A stretch of DNA of 36,628 nucleotides from an uncultured Acidobacteriota bacterium. GTDB lineage: Bacteria; Acidobacteriota; Vicinamibacteria; Marinacidobacterales; SMYC01. The stretch's first letter is position 1; each line of letters starts with the position of its first letter. The position numbers were made by a program, and so were the translations under genes. Below, one piece after another: positions 9,150 to 17,104 of the stretch. The stretch covers positions 1 through 36,628 of the forward strand of contig CAMYKY010000019.1 of the NCBI GenBank assembly GCA_947259165.1. The letters run 5' to 3'. Below the pieces are notes generated by a model. The model ran no database searches and was not told the origin of the DNA. It saw only the letters and a program-made list of their open reading frames with translations.

Positions 9150-9986
9150 TCAGGCAAATTCCAAAACACCTTGCTTGTGGTCGTCGAGAGCCATCCGAGG
9201 CTCGCTCAGACGAAGAAGCGGTGTCGGTCTTCCGGCGTAGGTGAGATGCAATTTGGGCGCGCGCCCTCCGCGGCGATCGAGCGCCGCGAGGCAACATTCG
9301 AGTGCGAGGTGCTCGTGGTTGTTCTGCTGCGACAAGTGCGCGAGGAAGATATGGCGCACTCCGTCGGGAAGTCGACGCTCGAGATAACTCGCGAGCGCGT
9401 CGTTCGACAGATGCCCCCAGCGGCTGCCGACACGATGCCGAAGCGATGCCGGGTAGTCACTGTCGCGCAACATCTCGACGTCGTGATTCGCTTCGATGAG
9501 GATCGCCGAGCAGCCGCGAAGCCCGTTTACGACGTCGTCGGAAATATGCCCGATGTCGGTGACGTGACCGAAAGCGAGCTTGCCGCGCCGGAGTCGAAAC
9601 CCGACAGGGTCGGCCGCGTCATGTGGGGTCGGAAAGAAGTCGACCGTCAGCCGACCGAGCTTGACGCTCGAGCGGGCGCGAGCTCGTACCCAGTCGACCG
9701 GCTTGTCAGGGAGTGGTTTGAGGGCTCGATACGTCCCCTCGGTCGCAATCAGTCGCACGTTGTGTTTCGCGCAGAAGCGCCACGCGCCTTTGGAATGGTC
9801 GCTATGCTCGTGCGAGAGGAGGACCCCGTCGATATGACCCGGCGATACCCCGAGCGTCCTGAGCCGTCGTTCGATCTCCCGACACGCGAGTCCTGCGTCG
9901 AGAAGGAGTCTCACCGAGCCATCGGAGACAAACGTAGAGTTACCTGAGCTACCGCTTCCGAGAACGGAGATGTGAAACTCAGGCAA
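9150..9986 (-). CDS. MBL-fold metallo-hydrolase, WalJ/YycJ-like
   Basis: 278-aa metallo-beta-lactamase-fold protein. The N-terminus MPEFHISVLGSGSSGNST and the metal-binding HEHSDH at 59-64 are typical of the WalJ/YycJ group, putative nucleases or phosphodiesterases of the cytoplasm linked in Firmicutes to the WalRK locus; no such two-component system is here. The start is TTG at 9986, inside the last codons of the M16 gene with GGAG seven bases ahead, an 8-base overlap that implies coupling. It is followed closely by purB. Precise substrate unknown; the YycJ-type assignment is by the N-terminal pattern. Confidence 0.85.
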   Translation of the reverse strand: MPEFHISVLGSGSSGNSTFVSDGSVRLLLDAGLACREIERRLRTLGVSPGHIDGVLLSHEHSDHSKGAWRFCAKHNVRLIATEGTYRALKPLPDKPVDWVRARARSSVKLGRLTVDFFPTPHDAADPVGFRLRRGKLAFGHVTDIGHISDDVVNGLRGCSAILIEANHDVEMLRDSDYPASLRHRVGSRWGHLSNDALASYLERRLPDGVRHIFLAHLSQQNNHEHLALECCLAALDRRGGRAPKLHLTYAGRPTPLLRLSEPRMALDDHKQGVLEFA

Positions 9987-11235
9987 CCAGCAACTCCGGT
10001 TTGGGATCCAAGTGGACGTTTTTTCCGAGAAGCGTCATGGCGAGCGGACGCTCGGCGAATATTTCCGCCGCGAGTCGCAAAATGTCGTCGCTCGTGACCG
10101 CTTCGAAACTCACGAGGGCTTCTTCCACCGGAATGTGCTTACCGAACGTCATTTCCTGTCGTGCCATGCGCGACATCCGCGCACCGGTGGACTCGAGCCC
10201 CATGAGCGTGCTGCCGCGGAGATGGGCTTTGGCGCGGTCCAACTCATCGTCGGGGATCGGCTCCGTTTTGATCCGACTCAGCTCACGAAGCGTGAGATCC
10301 AAGACGTCGCCGACGTTTTTGGGGTCCGTGCCCGCATACACCGTGAGCTGCCCGCAGTCCTCGAAACTGGACAAACCCGAGTAAACCGAATATGCGAGGC
10401 CGTGCTCTTCACGAATGACTTGAAACAGTCTCGAGCTCAGATTGCCGCCCAGTACCGCGTTCAGGACATAGGCCGCGAAACGATCGGGCGATGCGGATTC
10501 GGGCGCTACCGTCCCCAAGATCAGGTGCGCTTGCTCGAGGTCTTTTTCTTGAATCTGAACCGAGGACGCGACCGCGGGAGGTGTTTGAATAACGCCGTCC
10601 GGCGGGGTTTGGAGCTGCGCAAAATGGGACGCCACGAGCTGTGTGACCACGTCGTGGTCGAGTCTTCCTGCGGCCGCCACAATCATGTTGCTCGGCGCGT
10701 AGGTCGTGCGAAAAAACGTGACGAGATCGTCACGGCGAAAACTCCCCACCGTTCTGGGCGTACCCAGGATGGGGCGCCCCAACGCGTGGTTGGGCCAGAA
10801 GGACTCGCAGAACATGTCGTGCACGAGCTCTTCGGGAGCGTCTTCGATGCTTTTGATCTCTTCGCAAATCACCATCCGCTCGCGCTCGAGCTCGTCGGCA
10901 TCGAACTTGGGTGCGAGCACGATGTCGGAGAGCAGGTCCACCGCCCGGGGCAGGTCCTCTCCGAGGACCTTGGCATGGAATCCGGCATACTCCTGGGAGG
11001 TGAAGGCGTCGGTCTGGCCGCCGATCTCATCCATTTCCTGCGCAATGCGGGCTTGCGAGCGGCGCTCGGTCCCTTTGAACACCATGTGCTCGATGAAGTG
11101 CGCAAGACCGCTTTGCTTCTCGCTCTCGTGGCGGCTGCCACGCTTGAGCCACACCCCGACCGTCACTGAAGGGACGTGCTCCATCCGTTCGGTGAGGAGG
11201 GTAAGTCCGTTATCCAGAACCTGTTTACGGAACAT
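9979..11235 (-). CDS. M16 family zinc metallopeptidase (processing-peptidase-like)
   Basis: 418-aa pitrilysin-family peptidase of the compact bacterial type. The inverted zinc motif HFIEH is at residues 46-50, with the third ligand expected in the ELERERMVICEEI helix about 75 residues later; the second half is the non-catalytic M16 domain. The start at 11235 (MFRKQVLDNGLTLLTERM) is chosen by family similarity; the frame is open 17 codons further. No signal peptide, so cytoplasmic. It is the first gene of a same-strand run that continues through the MBL gene and purB to purF. Similar enzymes often stand beside pnp or dut; the substrate is unknown. Confidence 0.9.
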   Translation of the reverse strand: MFRKQVLDNGLTLLTERMEHVPSVTVGVWLKRGSRHESEKQSGLAHFIEHMVFKGTERRSQARIAQEMDEIGGQTDAFTSQEYAGFHAKVLGEDLPRAVDLLSDIVLAPKFDADELERERMVICEEIKSIEDAPEELVHDMFCESFWPNHALGRPILGTPRTVGSFRRDDLVTFFRTTYAPSNMIVAAAGRLDHDVVTQLVASHFAQLQTPPDGVIQTPPAVASSVQIQEKDLEQAHLILGTVAPESASPDRFAAYVLNAVLGGNLSSRLFQVIREEHGLAYSVYSGLSSFEDCGQLTVYAGTDPKNVGDVLDLTLRELSRIKTEPIPDDELDRAKAHLRGSTLMGLESTGARMSRMARQEMTFGKHIPVEEALVSFEAVTSDDILRLAAEIFAERPLAMTLLGKNVHLDPKPELLVA

Positions 11236-11364
11236 TCGAGAAGGACGAAGACTATCACAGGGCGTCAGCGGCGGCAAAAAGATCACCGCGGAGCCCCGGA
11301 GGGCGAAATAGCAGAGTCTTTCTCGACATCCCTACGGTTGCGACGTGGTCTTGGCCGGAGCTCG

Positions 11365-11865
11365 TCAGAACGTCAAACCGATTTGAGCAGCGACATGCGT
11401 GTCGCCTCCTTCGACGGGAATGCGGGCACGGGCCTCGATCCGTACGGCCATGCCGTTTCCCGTCCAGAGGTTTACGCCGCCACCGAAATTCGCGATTCCG
11501 ACCGACGACCCCGACTCACCCCCGAAGCCAATGCCGCCCACGATGAAAGGAACGATGCGGCTCGAGCTTGGAATGATGTGATACGAGACGTCGAACGACC
11601 CGACGAAGAATCCGTAGGCGTTGCTGCCGAAGATCGTCGCGTCCACGCCCAGGCCCAGCCCTTCGAAAACGAGCCAGTCTGCACCCGCGCCGAAGCCGTA
11701 AGTGGCTCCGCCGCCAGCGCCGGAGGTGAACGCCCCCACGCTACCGTAGAGGTAGGGCTGCGATTCTAGATCGTCGCGATCGAGCCCTTGCGCAAGAGCG
11801 GGCGCGGCAAGAAATAGCAGCAGGACGACTTGAAGGACGCTCGCTGGATTCGCCAGAAAGGACAT
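11365..11865 (-). CDS. small outer-membrane beta-barrel-like protein
   Basis: 166 aa. The start at 11865 has GGGAGG five bases upstream and yields a clear signal peptide (MSFLANPASVLQVVLLLFLA, cleavage probable after ALAQ). The mature part is rich in Gly and alternating hydrophobic residues (GGGATYGFGAGADW, YGFFVGSFDVSYHI, IVPFIVGGIGFGG) and ends in an aromatic residue (AAQIGLTF), as in small eight-stranded outer-membrane barrels. No precise family is recognised. Single gene, divergent from rlmN; 129 bases separate it from the M16 gene, with no terminator that I can see. Confidence 0.7.
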   Translation of the reverse strand: MSFLANPASVLQVVLLLFLAAPALAQGLDRDDLESQPYLYGSVGAFTSGAGGGATYGFGAGADWLVFEGLGLGVDATIFGSNAYGFFVGSFDVSYHIIPSSSRIVPFIVGGIGFGGESGSSVGIANFGGGVNLWTGNGMAVRIEARARIPVEGGDTHVAAQIGLTF

Positions 11866-12081
11866 CGCTACCTCCCGAGACCCGGGCTTTCGACCGTCGG
11901 TCCCTGCGTGACAGAAAGGTTTGCAAAAAGGGTGCCACGGCTCGCCGTTTCGTATCGACCCGGTGAATGCGCGATGGGGCAAGCAACAGAGTCCTGCTTT
12001 TGCCGCGGCGCTGGGTGTAGTCGCGCACTCGTTGCAGGTTGTTGCCCCCGTCCGTTGTGGCTCCGTGGTAAGAATGAGGTC

Positions 12082-13137
12082 TTGAAGAATCTATTTGGGC
12101 TCAGTCGTGGCCAGATTGAAGCGGAGCTCGTCGCGCTCGGTCACGCGGCGTTTCGGGGGAGGCAGATCTATCGGTGGATCTATGCACGCGGTGTCGCGGA
12201 CTTCGAGGCGATGACGGATCTCTCGCGGGAGCTTCGCGCGGATCTCTCTCGGGCTTTCACGATCACGCTGCCCTCGATCGCACAGCGTCATGTTTCGCGC
12301 GACGGCACGATCAAATATTTGCTCGAGCTCGCGGACGGTCGGAACGTCGAGACCGTCTACATCCCCGACGGTGAGCGGCACACATTCTGTCTATCGACCC
12401 AGGTGGGGTGCCCGCTCAAATGCACTTTTTGTTACTCTGGAACGATACGTTTCGAGCGGAATCTCGAGCCGGGTGAGATTCTTGCGCAGCTACTTCTTGC
12501 GCGCGATGATCTGCCCACTCCTCCCGCACGCACCAACCTCGTCTTTATGGGGATGGGCGAGCCGCTTCTCAATGCGGAGGGGGTCTTGAGCTCGCTCGAG
12601 GTTTTTACGGACGACGACGCGTTCGCGGTATCCCCGCGTCGAATTACGGTCTCGACAGCGGGGGTCGTCGATCAACTCGAGACGTTCTCCGCCAAAGCGC
12701 CCACGATTGGCTTGGCCATCAGTTTGCACGCGACCACCAACGAACGACGCGATCAGCTCATGCCGATCAATCGCAAGCATCCCATCCGAGCGGTGATTGA
12801 AGCAGCGCGTCGGCTGCCATTGCCGCGTCGTCGTCGCATCACATTCGAGTACGTACTTCTCGGCGGCGAGAACGATACGCTCGAGGACGCGCACCGACTC
12901 GCGAGCCTTCTCGAAGGAGTCAAAGCAAAGGTCAACGTCATTGCCTACAACCCATGGCCGGGCGCGCCGCACTCTCGCTCGACCTCGGAGGCCACCGAGC
13001 GTTTCATAGAGGTTCTCGCGGCCGCAGGGTTGACCGCGAGCTTGAGACGAAGCCGCGGTGACGATGTGCTCGCGGCGTGCGGGCAACTCGCGAACCAGAG
13101 CGACGACGAGGTGCTAGAACGTCAAAGCTCCGATTGA
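12082..13137 (+). CDS. rlmN: dual-specificity 23S rRNA/tRNA adenine-C2 methyltransferase RlmN
   Basis: Radical-SAM enzyme that methylates C2 of A2503 in 23S rRNA and A37 in several tRNAs. The CxxxCxxC cluster motif is CPLKCTFC (Cys110, 114, 117), preceded by FCLSTQVG; FMGMGEPL, ISLHATTNERRDQLMPIN and the late Cys in DDVLAACGQL (the methyl-carrying/resolving cysteine region) are all present. I placed the start at TTG 12082 because it gives MKNLFGLSRGQIE, where homologues begin; the frame is open back to 11830, across the OMP promoter region, and there is no good Shine-Dalgarno, so the start is uncertain. Length 351 aa. Its 3' end overlaps the end of purE by 16 bases, convergently. Confidence 0.93.
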   Translation: MKNLFGLSRGQIEAELVALGHAAFRGRQIYRWIYARGVADFEAMTDLSRELRADLSRAFTITLPSIAQRHVSRDGTIKYLLELADGRNVETVYIPDGERHTFCLSTQVGCPLKCTFCYSGTIRFERNLEPGEILAQLLLARDDLPTPPARTNLVFMGMGEPLLNAEGVLSSLEVFTDDDAFAVSPRRITVSTAGVVDQLETFSAKAPTIGLAISLHATTNERRDQLMPINRKHPIRAVIEAARRLPLPRRRRITFEYVLLGGENDTLEDAHRLASLLEGVKAKVNVIAYNPWPGAPHSRSTSEATERFIEVLAAAGLTASLRRSRGDDVLAACGQLANQSDDEVLERQSSD

Positions 13138-13628
13138 AGTTTTTCCGAAGCCGCTTCGACTTCCTGGGCTTTTTGAGCTCGAAATGCGCGAATGCGCTCC
13201 GCTAGATCTGGGTCGGAGGTGGCGAGGATTTGGGCGGCGAGGTGGGCGGCGTTGCGGGCGCCGGCTTTGCCGATGGCGACCGTCGCGACGGGAAAGCCCG
13301 CGGGCATTTGTACGGTTGCGAGCAGCGCGTCCATACCGCCGAGGGACGTTGCGGACAACGGCACGCCGATCACGGGCAGGTGTGTATGGGCGGCCATTGC
13401 GCCGGCCAGGTGAGCGGCTGCGCCCGCGCCGGCGATCAAAACTTTGACTCCTCGCGCGGCGGCCTCCGAAGCGAGCTTGGCGGAGCGCTCCGGCGTGCGA
13501 TGGGCTGAATAGACGCCCATCTCGAAGGGGATCTCGAGCTCTCGCAACACGACGGCCGTCTCGTTCATGACCTCTTTGTCGGAGATGCTGCCCATGACGA
13601 CGATCACTTTGGCTGATGACAACGGCAC
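13122..13628 (-). CDS. purE: N5-carboxyaminoimidazole ribonucleotide mutase (class I PurE)
   Basis: 168 aa. Converts N5-CAIR to CAIR in purine synthesis. GSISD (13-17) and SAHRTPE (41-47) with the conserved catalytic His, plus [10 protein letters not shown] and [11 protein letters not shown], identify class I PurE. The start GTG at 13628 shares a base with the purD stop (TAGTG), so translation is coupled to purD. Class I PurE needs N5-CAIR made by PurK; no purK is in this window, so it must be elsewhere if the enzyme is of that type. The 3' end overlaps rlmN, leaving no room for a conventional terminator. Confidence 0.95.
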   Translation of the reverse strand: MPLSSAKVIVVMGSISDKEVMNETAVVLRELEIPFEMGVYSAHRTPERSAKLASEAAARGVKVLIAGAGAAAHLAGAMAAHTHLPVIGVPLSATSLGGMDALLATVQMPAGFPVATVAIGKAGARNAAHLAAQILATSDPDLAERIRAFRAQKAQEVEAASEKLQSEL

Positions 13629-14923
13629 TAACCTCCGGTGAGCCGAGCGAGGGCCTTGAGGCCAATGTCCTTACGGTACTGACGCCCCTCGAACTGAATG
13701 CGCTCGACGTGTTGATAGGATAGATCGATAGCTGCCTTGAGATTCTGGCCGAGTGCGGTCACGGCGAGGACGCGCCCTCCGGCGGTGACGAGGTTGCCGT
13801 CTTCATTCTTTGTACCGGCGTGAAAGACATAGGCAGCTTCGCCTAGCTCGATAGTCCCGTCTTCGAGCCCTTTAATGGGCTTGCCGGTTTCGTACGAGCC
13901 GGGGTAGCCACCCGACGCAAGGACCACGCTCACCGCCGGCTCCCGAGTCCATTCCGGGCGATGCTTTCCAAGACGGCCCTCGGCGACCTCGAGCAGAAGC
14001 GGCAACAGGTCGCCCTTGAGGCGGGGTAGGATCGCCTGAGCCTCGGGATCCCCGAAGCGAGCGTTGAACTCGAGCACTTTGGGGCCCTCGCTCGTGAGCA
14101 TGAGCCCGCAGTAGAGCAGCCCTTGGTACTTCCGACCTTCCGCGGCGAGGCCGGAGATGGTCGGGTTGATGATGTCCTTGACGATCATCTTGAACGTATC
14201 GGCTTTCAGATTCGTTGCCGGGCAGATGCACCCCATGCCCCCGGTGTTGGGGCCTTCGTCACCGTCGTACGCGCGTTTGTAGTCTTGGGCCGATACCAGA
14301 GGGAGCACGTGGTGGCCGTCCGAGAGCGCGAAAAACGAAACTTCGTCTCCTTCCAGGAACTCCTCGAGAACGAGTCTCGTGCCGGCGCTTCCGAGCTGGC
14401 GGTCCTCGATCATCTTCGCCGCTTCTGCGAGCGCGTCTTCACGGTTGGCGACAATCGACACGCCTTTGCCGGCGGCAAGGCCATCCGCCTTGACGACCAG
14501 TGGCATCCCGACATCGTCGCTTTCGATCACCGACTTGGCTTCGTCCATGGAGCTGACGACGTGATAGCGAGCGGTCGGGATACCGTGACGTTTCAGGAAG
14601 TCCTTCGCGAACCCTTTGCTGCCTTCGAGCTCGGCAGCGGCCCGGTTGGGCCCGAATACCGGGAGTCCACGACGCCCGAACTCGTCCGCGAGACCGAGAA
14701 TCAGCGGTAGCTCGGGCCCCACCACGGTGAGGCCGATCGAGAGATTCTCCGCGAAATCCGCGAGCTCGACGATATCGGAGGGGTCGATATCGATGCAGTC
14801 GGCGATGCCCGCAATCCCCGGGTTTCCCGGAGCGCAATACAGCTCCGTCACCTCGGGACTCTGTCTGAGCTTCCACGCGAGCGCGTGTTCTCGTCCACCG
14901 CCGCCCACGACGAGGACTCTCAC
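13628..14923 (-). CDS. purD: phosphoribosylamine-glycine ligase (GAR synthetase)
   Basis: 431-aa ATP-grasp enzyme joining phosphoribosylamine and glycine. The N-terminus (MRVLVVGGGGREHALAWKL) carries the glycine-rich loop; the ATP-grasp core shows VVKADGLAAGKGV, the EEFLEGDEVSF strand and EFNARFGDPEAQ with Mg-ligand residues. The start is GTG at 14923. It is the first gene of a purD-purE pair expressed from the TTGACA/GATAAT promoter about 60 bases upstream, separate from the purB-S-Q-L-F run, so the pathway is split over at least two promoters. Confidence 0.97.
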   Translation of the reverse strand: MRVLVVGGGGREHALAWKLRQSPEVTELYCAPGNPGIAGIADCIDIDPSDIVELADFAENLSIGLTVVGPELPLILGLADEFGRRGLPVFGPNRAAAELEGSKGFAKDFLKRHGIPTARYHVVSSMDEAKSVIESDDVGMPLVVKADGLAAGKGVSIVANREDALAEAAKMIEDRQLGSAGTRLVLEEFLEGDEVSFFALSDGHHVLPLVSAQDYKRAYDGDEGPNTGGMGCICPATNLKADTFKMIVKDIINPTISGLAAEGRKYQGLLYCGLMLTSEGPKVLEFNARFGDPEAQAILPRLKGDLLPLLLEVAEGRLGKHRPEWTREPAVSVVLASGGYPGSYETGKPIKGLEDGTIELGEAAYVFHAGTKNEDGNLVTAGGRVLAVTALGQNLKAAIDLSYQHVERIQFEGRQYRKDIGLKALARLTGG

Positions 14924-14980
14924 GGCATCGCCGCCAAATTCAATTCTATCAGCAACTTACGATACTCACCGAATCCAGTG

Positions 14981-15010
14981 ATTATCCCATGGAGGATCCG
15001 AAAGTGTCAA
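14981..15010 (-). promoter_or_regulatory. sigma70-type promoter for purDE
   Basis: Reading the minus strand, TTGACA (15010-15005) is followed after 18 bases by GATAAT (14986-14981). Transcription would begin near 14974, giving a leader of about 50 bases before the purD GTG. The -35 is a perfect consensus match. No PurR-box-like palindrome is obvious. Its -35 element lies only 19 bases from the -35 of the divergent rpsU promoter. Confidence 0.6.
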
Positions 15011-15029
15011 CATTCGCGGTGAGAAGCAG

Positions 15030-15059
15030 TTGACAACTCGTAACCGCGTTACTTATAGT
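15030..15059 (+). promoter_or_regulatory. sigma70-type promoter for rpsU
   Basis: TTGACA (15030-15035) is followed by TATAGT at 15054-15059 (18-base spacer; TTATAG with 17 is the alternative). Transcription would start near 15066, some 190 bases before the rpsU start codon, so the mRNA would have a long leader. Confidence 0.6.
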
Positions 15060-15066
15060 AGTTTCT

Positions 15067-15256
15067 AGTCGAACGGGCTTCACAAACCGCACCGATCAAG
15101 TTCAGGCGTTCGCTGGATCCATTCTCCGAAAAAGAGCTGGTCTTTTTTTCACCAGGGTAGTATCGGCCTCTCCAGGCTCTCCTGGGAGGATGAATTTTCG
15201 ACGAATGCGGTGTCCAGTTCGACCATTTTAAAAAAGGAAGGGGGGTGCTGTCGCCA
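15067..15256 (+). other. long untranslated leader of rpsU with a possible 13-codon uORF
   Basis: If the TTGACA promoter is used, this leader of about 190 bases precedes rpsU. It contains short stems (CCAGG-CTCT-CCTGG at 15174-15187 region; CTGGT/ACCAG flanking a T7 run) and a mini-ORF 15191-15232 (MNFRRMRCPVRPF, four Arg of 13 residues) that ends in TAA just before the AAGGAAGG ribosome-binding region. GGGAGG directly abuts its ATG, which is too close for efficient initiation. A control role is only suggested by the layout. No known riboswitch pattern is recognised. Confidence 0.3.
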
Positions 15257-15460
15257 TTGGCCGAGATTAGAGTCAATGATAACGAGTCGATCGAGAGTGC
15301 GCTCAGACGTTTCAAGCGCAAAGTCCAACAAGAGGACATCATCAAAGAGATCAAGAAACACTCGTTTTACATGAAGCCAGGAGACAAGCGACGCGCCAAG
15401 CAGGCACTAGCGCGTAAACGGCAGCGCAAGAAGATGCGCCGCGAGTCAACGGATACGTAA
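15257..15460 (+). CDS. rpsU: 30S ribosomal protein S21
   Basis: Small basic ribosomal protein of the 30S subunit, needed in initiation. From TTG 15257 it reads MAEIRVNDNESIESALRRFK, the family N-terminus, 67 aa with a very basic tail (RRAKQALARKRQRKKMRR). The alternative start GTG 15245 adds four residues (MLSP) and lies closer to AGGAAGG; I prefer TTG on family similarity, but either is possible. It stands alone downstream of a strong promoter, not in the rpsU-dnaG-rpoD arrangement of proteobacteria. Confidence 0.93.
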   Translation: MAEIRVNDNESIESALRRFKRKVQQEDIIKEIKKHSFYMKPGDKRRAKQALARKRQRKKMRRESTDT

Positions 15461-15525
15461 GCTCGTTGCGGCGGGCCGTATTCGGTGACTGCCGCGCTGC
15501 CGCCCTCAGCTATTCGCTTTCTGCT

Positions 15526-15548
15526 CTCCGGTCTCACTGGGACCGGAG
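15526..15548. terminator. hairpin between convergent rpsU and pta
   Basis: CTCCGGTC (15526-15533), loop TCACTGG, GACCGGAG (15541-15548): a perfect 8-bp GC-rich stem, extendable by two pairs. It lies between the convergent ends of rpsU and pta, where a bidirectional terminator is expected. There is no T-run on either side, so it would not be a classical intrinsic terminator; the role is inferred from stem and position. Confidence 0.5.
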
Positions 15549-15569
15549 GGCGGGGAGCGGGAAGCGACA

Positions 15570-16559
15570 TCAATCGCGGGACTGCAAGGACGTGATGGCC
15601 GCGACGTTCACGATATCCTCGACGCTACAGCCCCGGGACAAATCGTTCGCCGGCATGGCCAAGCCTTGAAGAATAGGACCGATCGCTGCCGCTCCAGCGA
15701 GTCGCTCGACCAGTTTGCACGCGATATTGCCGGAGTTCAGGTCCGGAAAAATCAAGGTGTTGGCGTGCCCTGCGACCGCGCTGGCGGGAGCTTTCCTCCG
15801 GCCGATCTCGGGCACGATGGCAGCGTCGGCCTGAAGCTCGCCGTCTGTTGCCAGGTTTGGGGCCCGCGCCTTCAGGGTCTCGGCTGCTGCGGCTACTTTC
15901 CGGGTGTCGGGGTGGTCGGCGCTGCCTTTGGTCGAGAAAGACAGTAGCGCGACCTGCGGCTCGACGTCGAGAAACAGGCGCGTGTTTGCGGCCGCGAGCT
16001 GGGCAATCTCGACGAGCTCCTCCGCGCTCGGGTCGGGTAATACCGCGCAGTCGGCGAATAGAAATTGTCCGCGCTCGTCGGGAAAGCTCATCAGAAAGAA
16101 GCTCGAGACTCGGCGCACCCCGGCTTGAGTTCCGAAGACGCGGATTGCCGGTCGCAGAACGTTGGCGGTGCTGTTGTGAGCCCCGGCCACGTAGCCGGCT
16201 GCGTCACCAGCGGCGACCATGAGCGCCCCGAAGTAGAGTGGATCTTGCGCCCGGGTTCGGGCCTCATCTTCCGATATGCCTTTGTGGCGGCCGGTCTGGT
16301 AGAGACGTTCGCCGTAAGTGTCTGCCCTGGGGTGGTTTGTCGGCGACAGGATCTCGATGTTTGAGAGCGTGACTCCCGCGGATTGTGCAGCCGCGACGAC
16401 CGTGTCTGGCTCGCCCACAAGAACGGGCTCGGCGATGCCACGCGAGCGGAGCTCGGCGGCGGCTTTTAGCGTTCGCGGTTCGGTCGCCTCGGGGAGAACG
16501 ATCCGTTTCTGGCTCGACGCGGCGCGCCGCTGCAGCTTTTCGAGGAACGGGTCGGGCAT
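15570..16559 (-). CDS. pta: phosphate acetyltransferase (PTA_PTB family)
   Basis: 329-aa short-type phosphotransacetylase, interconverting acetyl-CoA and acetyl phosphate. Typical parts are KRIVLPEATEPRTLKAA at the N-terminus, AGYVAGAHNSTANVLRPA in the middle, LLSFSTKGSADHP and FPDLNSGNIACKLVERL with GPILQGLAMPANDLSRGC at the C-terminus. The length equals that of EutD/Pta short enzymes, without the N-terminal DRTGG regulatory domain of E. coli Pta. ATG start at 16559. No ackA lies beside it here. A phosphate butyryltransferase is the alternative within the family, but the C-terminal motif favours Pta. Confidence 0.92.
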   Translation of the reverse strand: MPDPFLEKLQRRAASSQKRIVLPEATEPRTLKAAAELRSRGIAEPVLVGEPDTVVAAAQSAGVTLSNIEILSPTNHPRADTYGERLYQTGRHKGISEDEARTRAQDPLYFGALMVAAGDAAGYVAGAHNSTANVLRPAIRVFGTQAGVRRVSSFFLMSFPDERGQFLFADCAVLPDPSAEELVEIAQLAAANTRLFLDVEPQVALLSFSTKGSADHPDTRKVAAAAETLKARAPNLATDGELQADAAIVPEIGRRKAPASAVAGHANTLIFPDLNSGNIACKLVERLAGAAAIGPILQGLAMPANDLSRGCSVEDIVNVAAITSLQSRD

Positions 16560-16623
16560 TTCGAAGCGGCGAGTCTAGCACACGTAAAACGGCAACCAAA
16601 TAAGTGCTCGTGGCTCAGATAGT

Positions 16624-16650
16624 TTGACAGACTATGGTGAGTGTGATAAT
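16624..16650 (+). promoter_or_regulatory. candidate promoter of the STAS gene/glycan cluster
   Basis: TTGACA at 16624-16629 and GATAAT at 16645-16650 are near-consensus but 15 bases apart, shorter than ideal (shifting to ATAATT gives 16). The leader then has a small hairpin AAGGGC-GAT-GCCCTT (16670-16684) and a strong TAGGAGGAAC site before the STAS ATG at 16709. Confidence 0.45.
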
Positions 16651-16708
16651 TCTGTAGGGCTTCTACTGAAAGGGCGATGCCCTTGGTTTCTAGGAGGAAC
16701 TCTGAGCG

Positions 16709-17056
16709 ATGAAAATCGAGGAACGAGCAGTTGATGGCGTCACCATCTTGGATTTGCATGGCAAAATGCTCATCGGTGAAGGTGACGAGCTGCTGCGCGA
16801 GAAAATCAACAGTTTAGTCGAGAACGGAACCGAGAAGATCGTGTTGAATCTGGCCGAGGTTCCCTACGTCGACAGCGCGGGCCTGGGAGAGATCGTTCGC
16901 TGTTTTACAACGGTTAGCCGAAAAAACGGTGAGCTCAAACTCTTGAACTTAACGAAACGCATCCACGACTTGCTTTCGATCACAAAGCTTCTGACCGTCT
17001 TCGATACCTACGAAGAGGAGTCGGCAGTGATCAAGAGCTTCGACAAGGGCGCGTAG
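16709..17056 (+). CDS. STAS-domain anti-sigma factor antagonist (SpoIIAA/RsbV-like)
   Basis: 115-aa single STAS domain. The phosphorylatable Ser56 lies in the family motif YVDSAGLGEI, after the beta-strand KIVLNLAEVP. Such proteins release sigma factors or other partners from anti-sigma kinases when the serine is unphosphorylated. No anti-sigma kinase, PP2C phosphatase or sigma gene lies in this window, so its partner is unknown. AGGAGG precedes the ATG by about 10 bases. It stands immediately before the prenyltransferase and glycosyltransferase cluster and is on the same strand, so it may be the first gene of that transcript. Confidence 0.9.
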   Translation: MKIEERAVDGVTILDLHGKMLIGEGDELLREKINSLVENGTEKIVLNLAEVPYVDSAGLGEIVRCFTTVSRKNGELKLLNLTKRIHDLLSITKLLTVFDTYEEESAVIKSFDKGA

Positions 17057-17104
17057 GAGTTGTTGGGGAACGCCTTACGCCGCAAGGAGTAGGGACGCCA
17101 ACGT

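Noticed and set aside
10012-11169. 385-codon plus-strand ORF opposite the M16 gene
   Set aside because: Antisense shadow; the M16 frame has the zinc motif and normal length.
11830-12081. N-terminal extension of rlmN
   Set aside because: The extra 84 codons cover the divergent OMP gene's start and promoter region, and homologues begin at KNLFGLS.
15049-15361. Minus-strand ORFs across the rpsU leader and rpsU
   Set aside because: They run against rpsU and its promoter and have no recognisable product.
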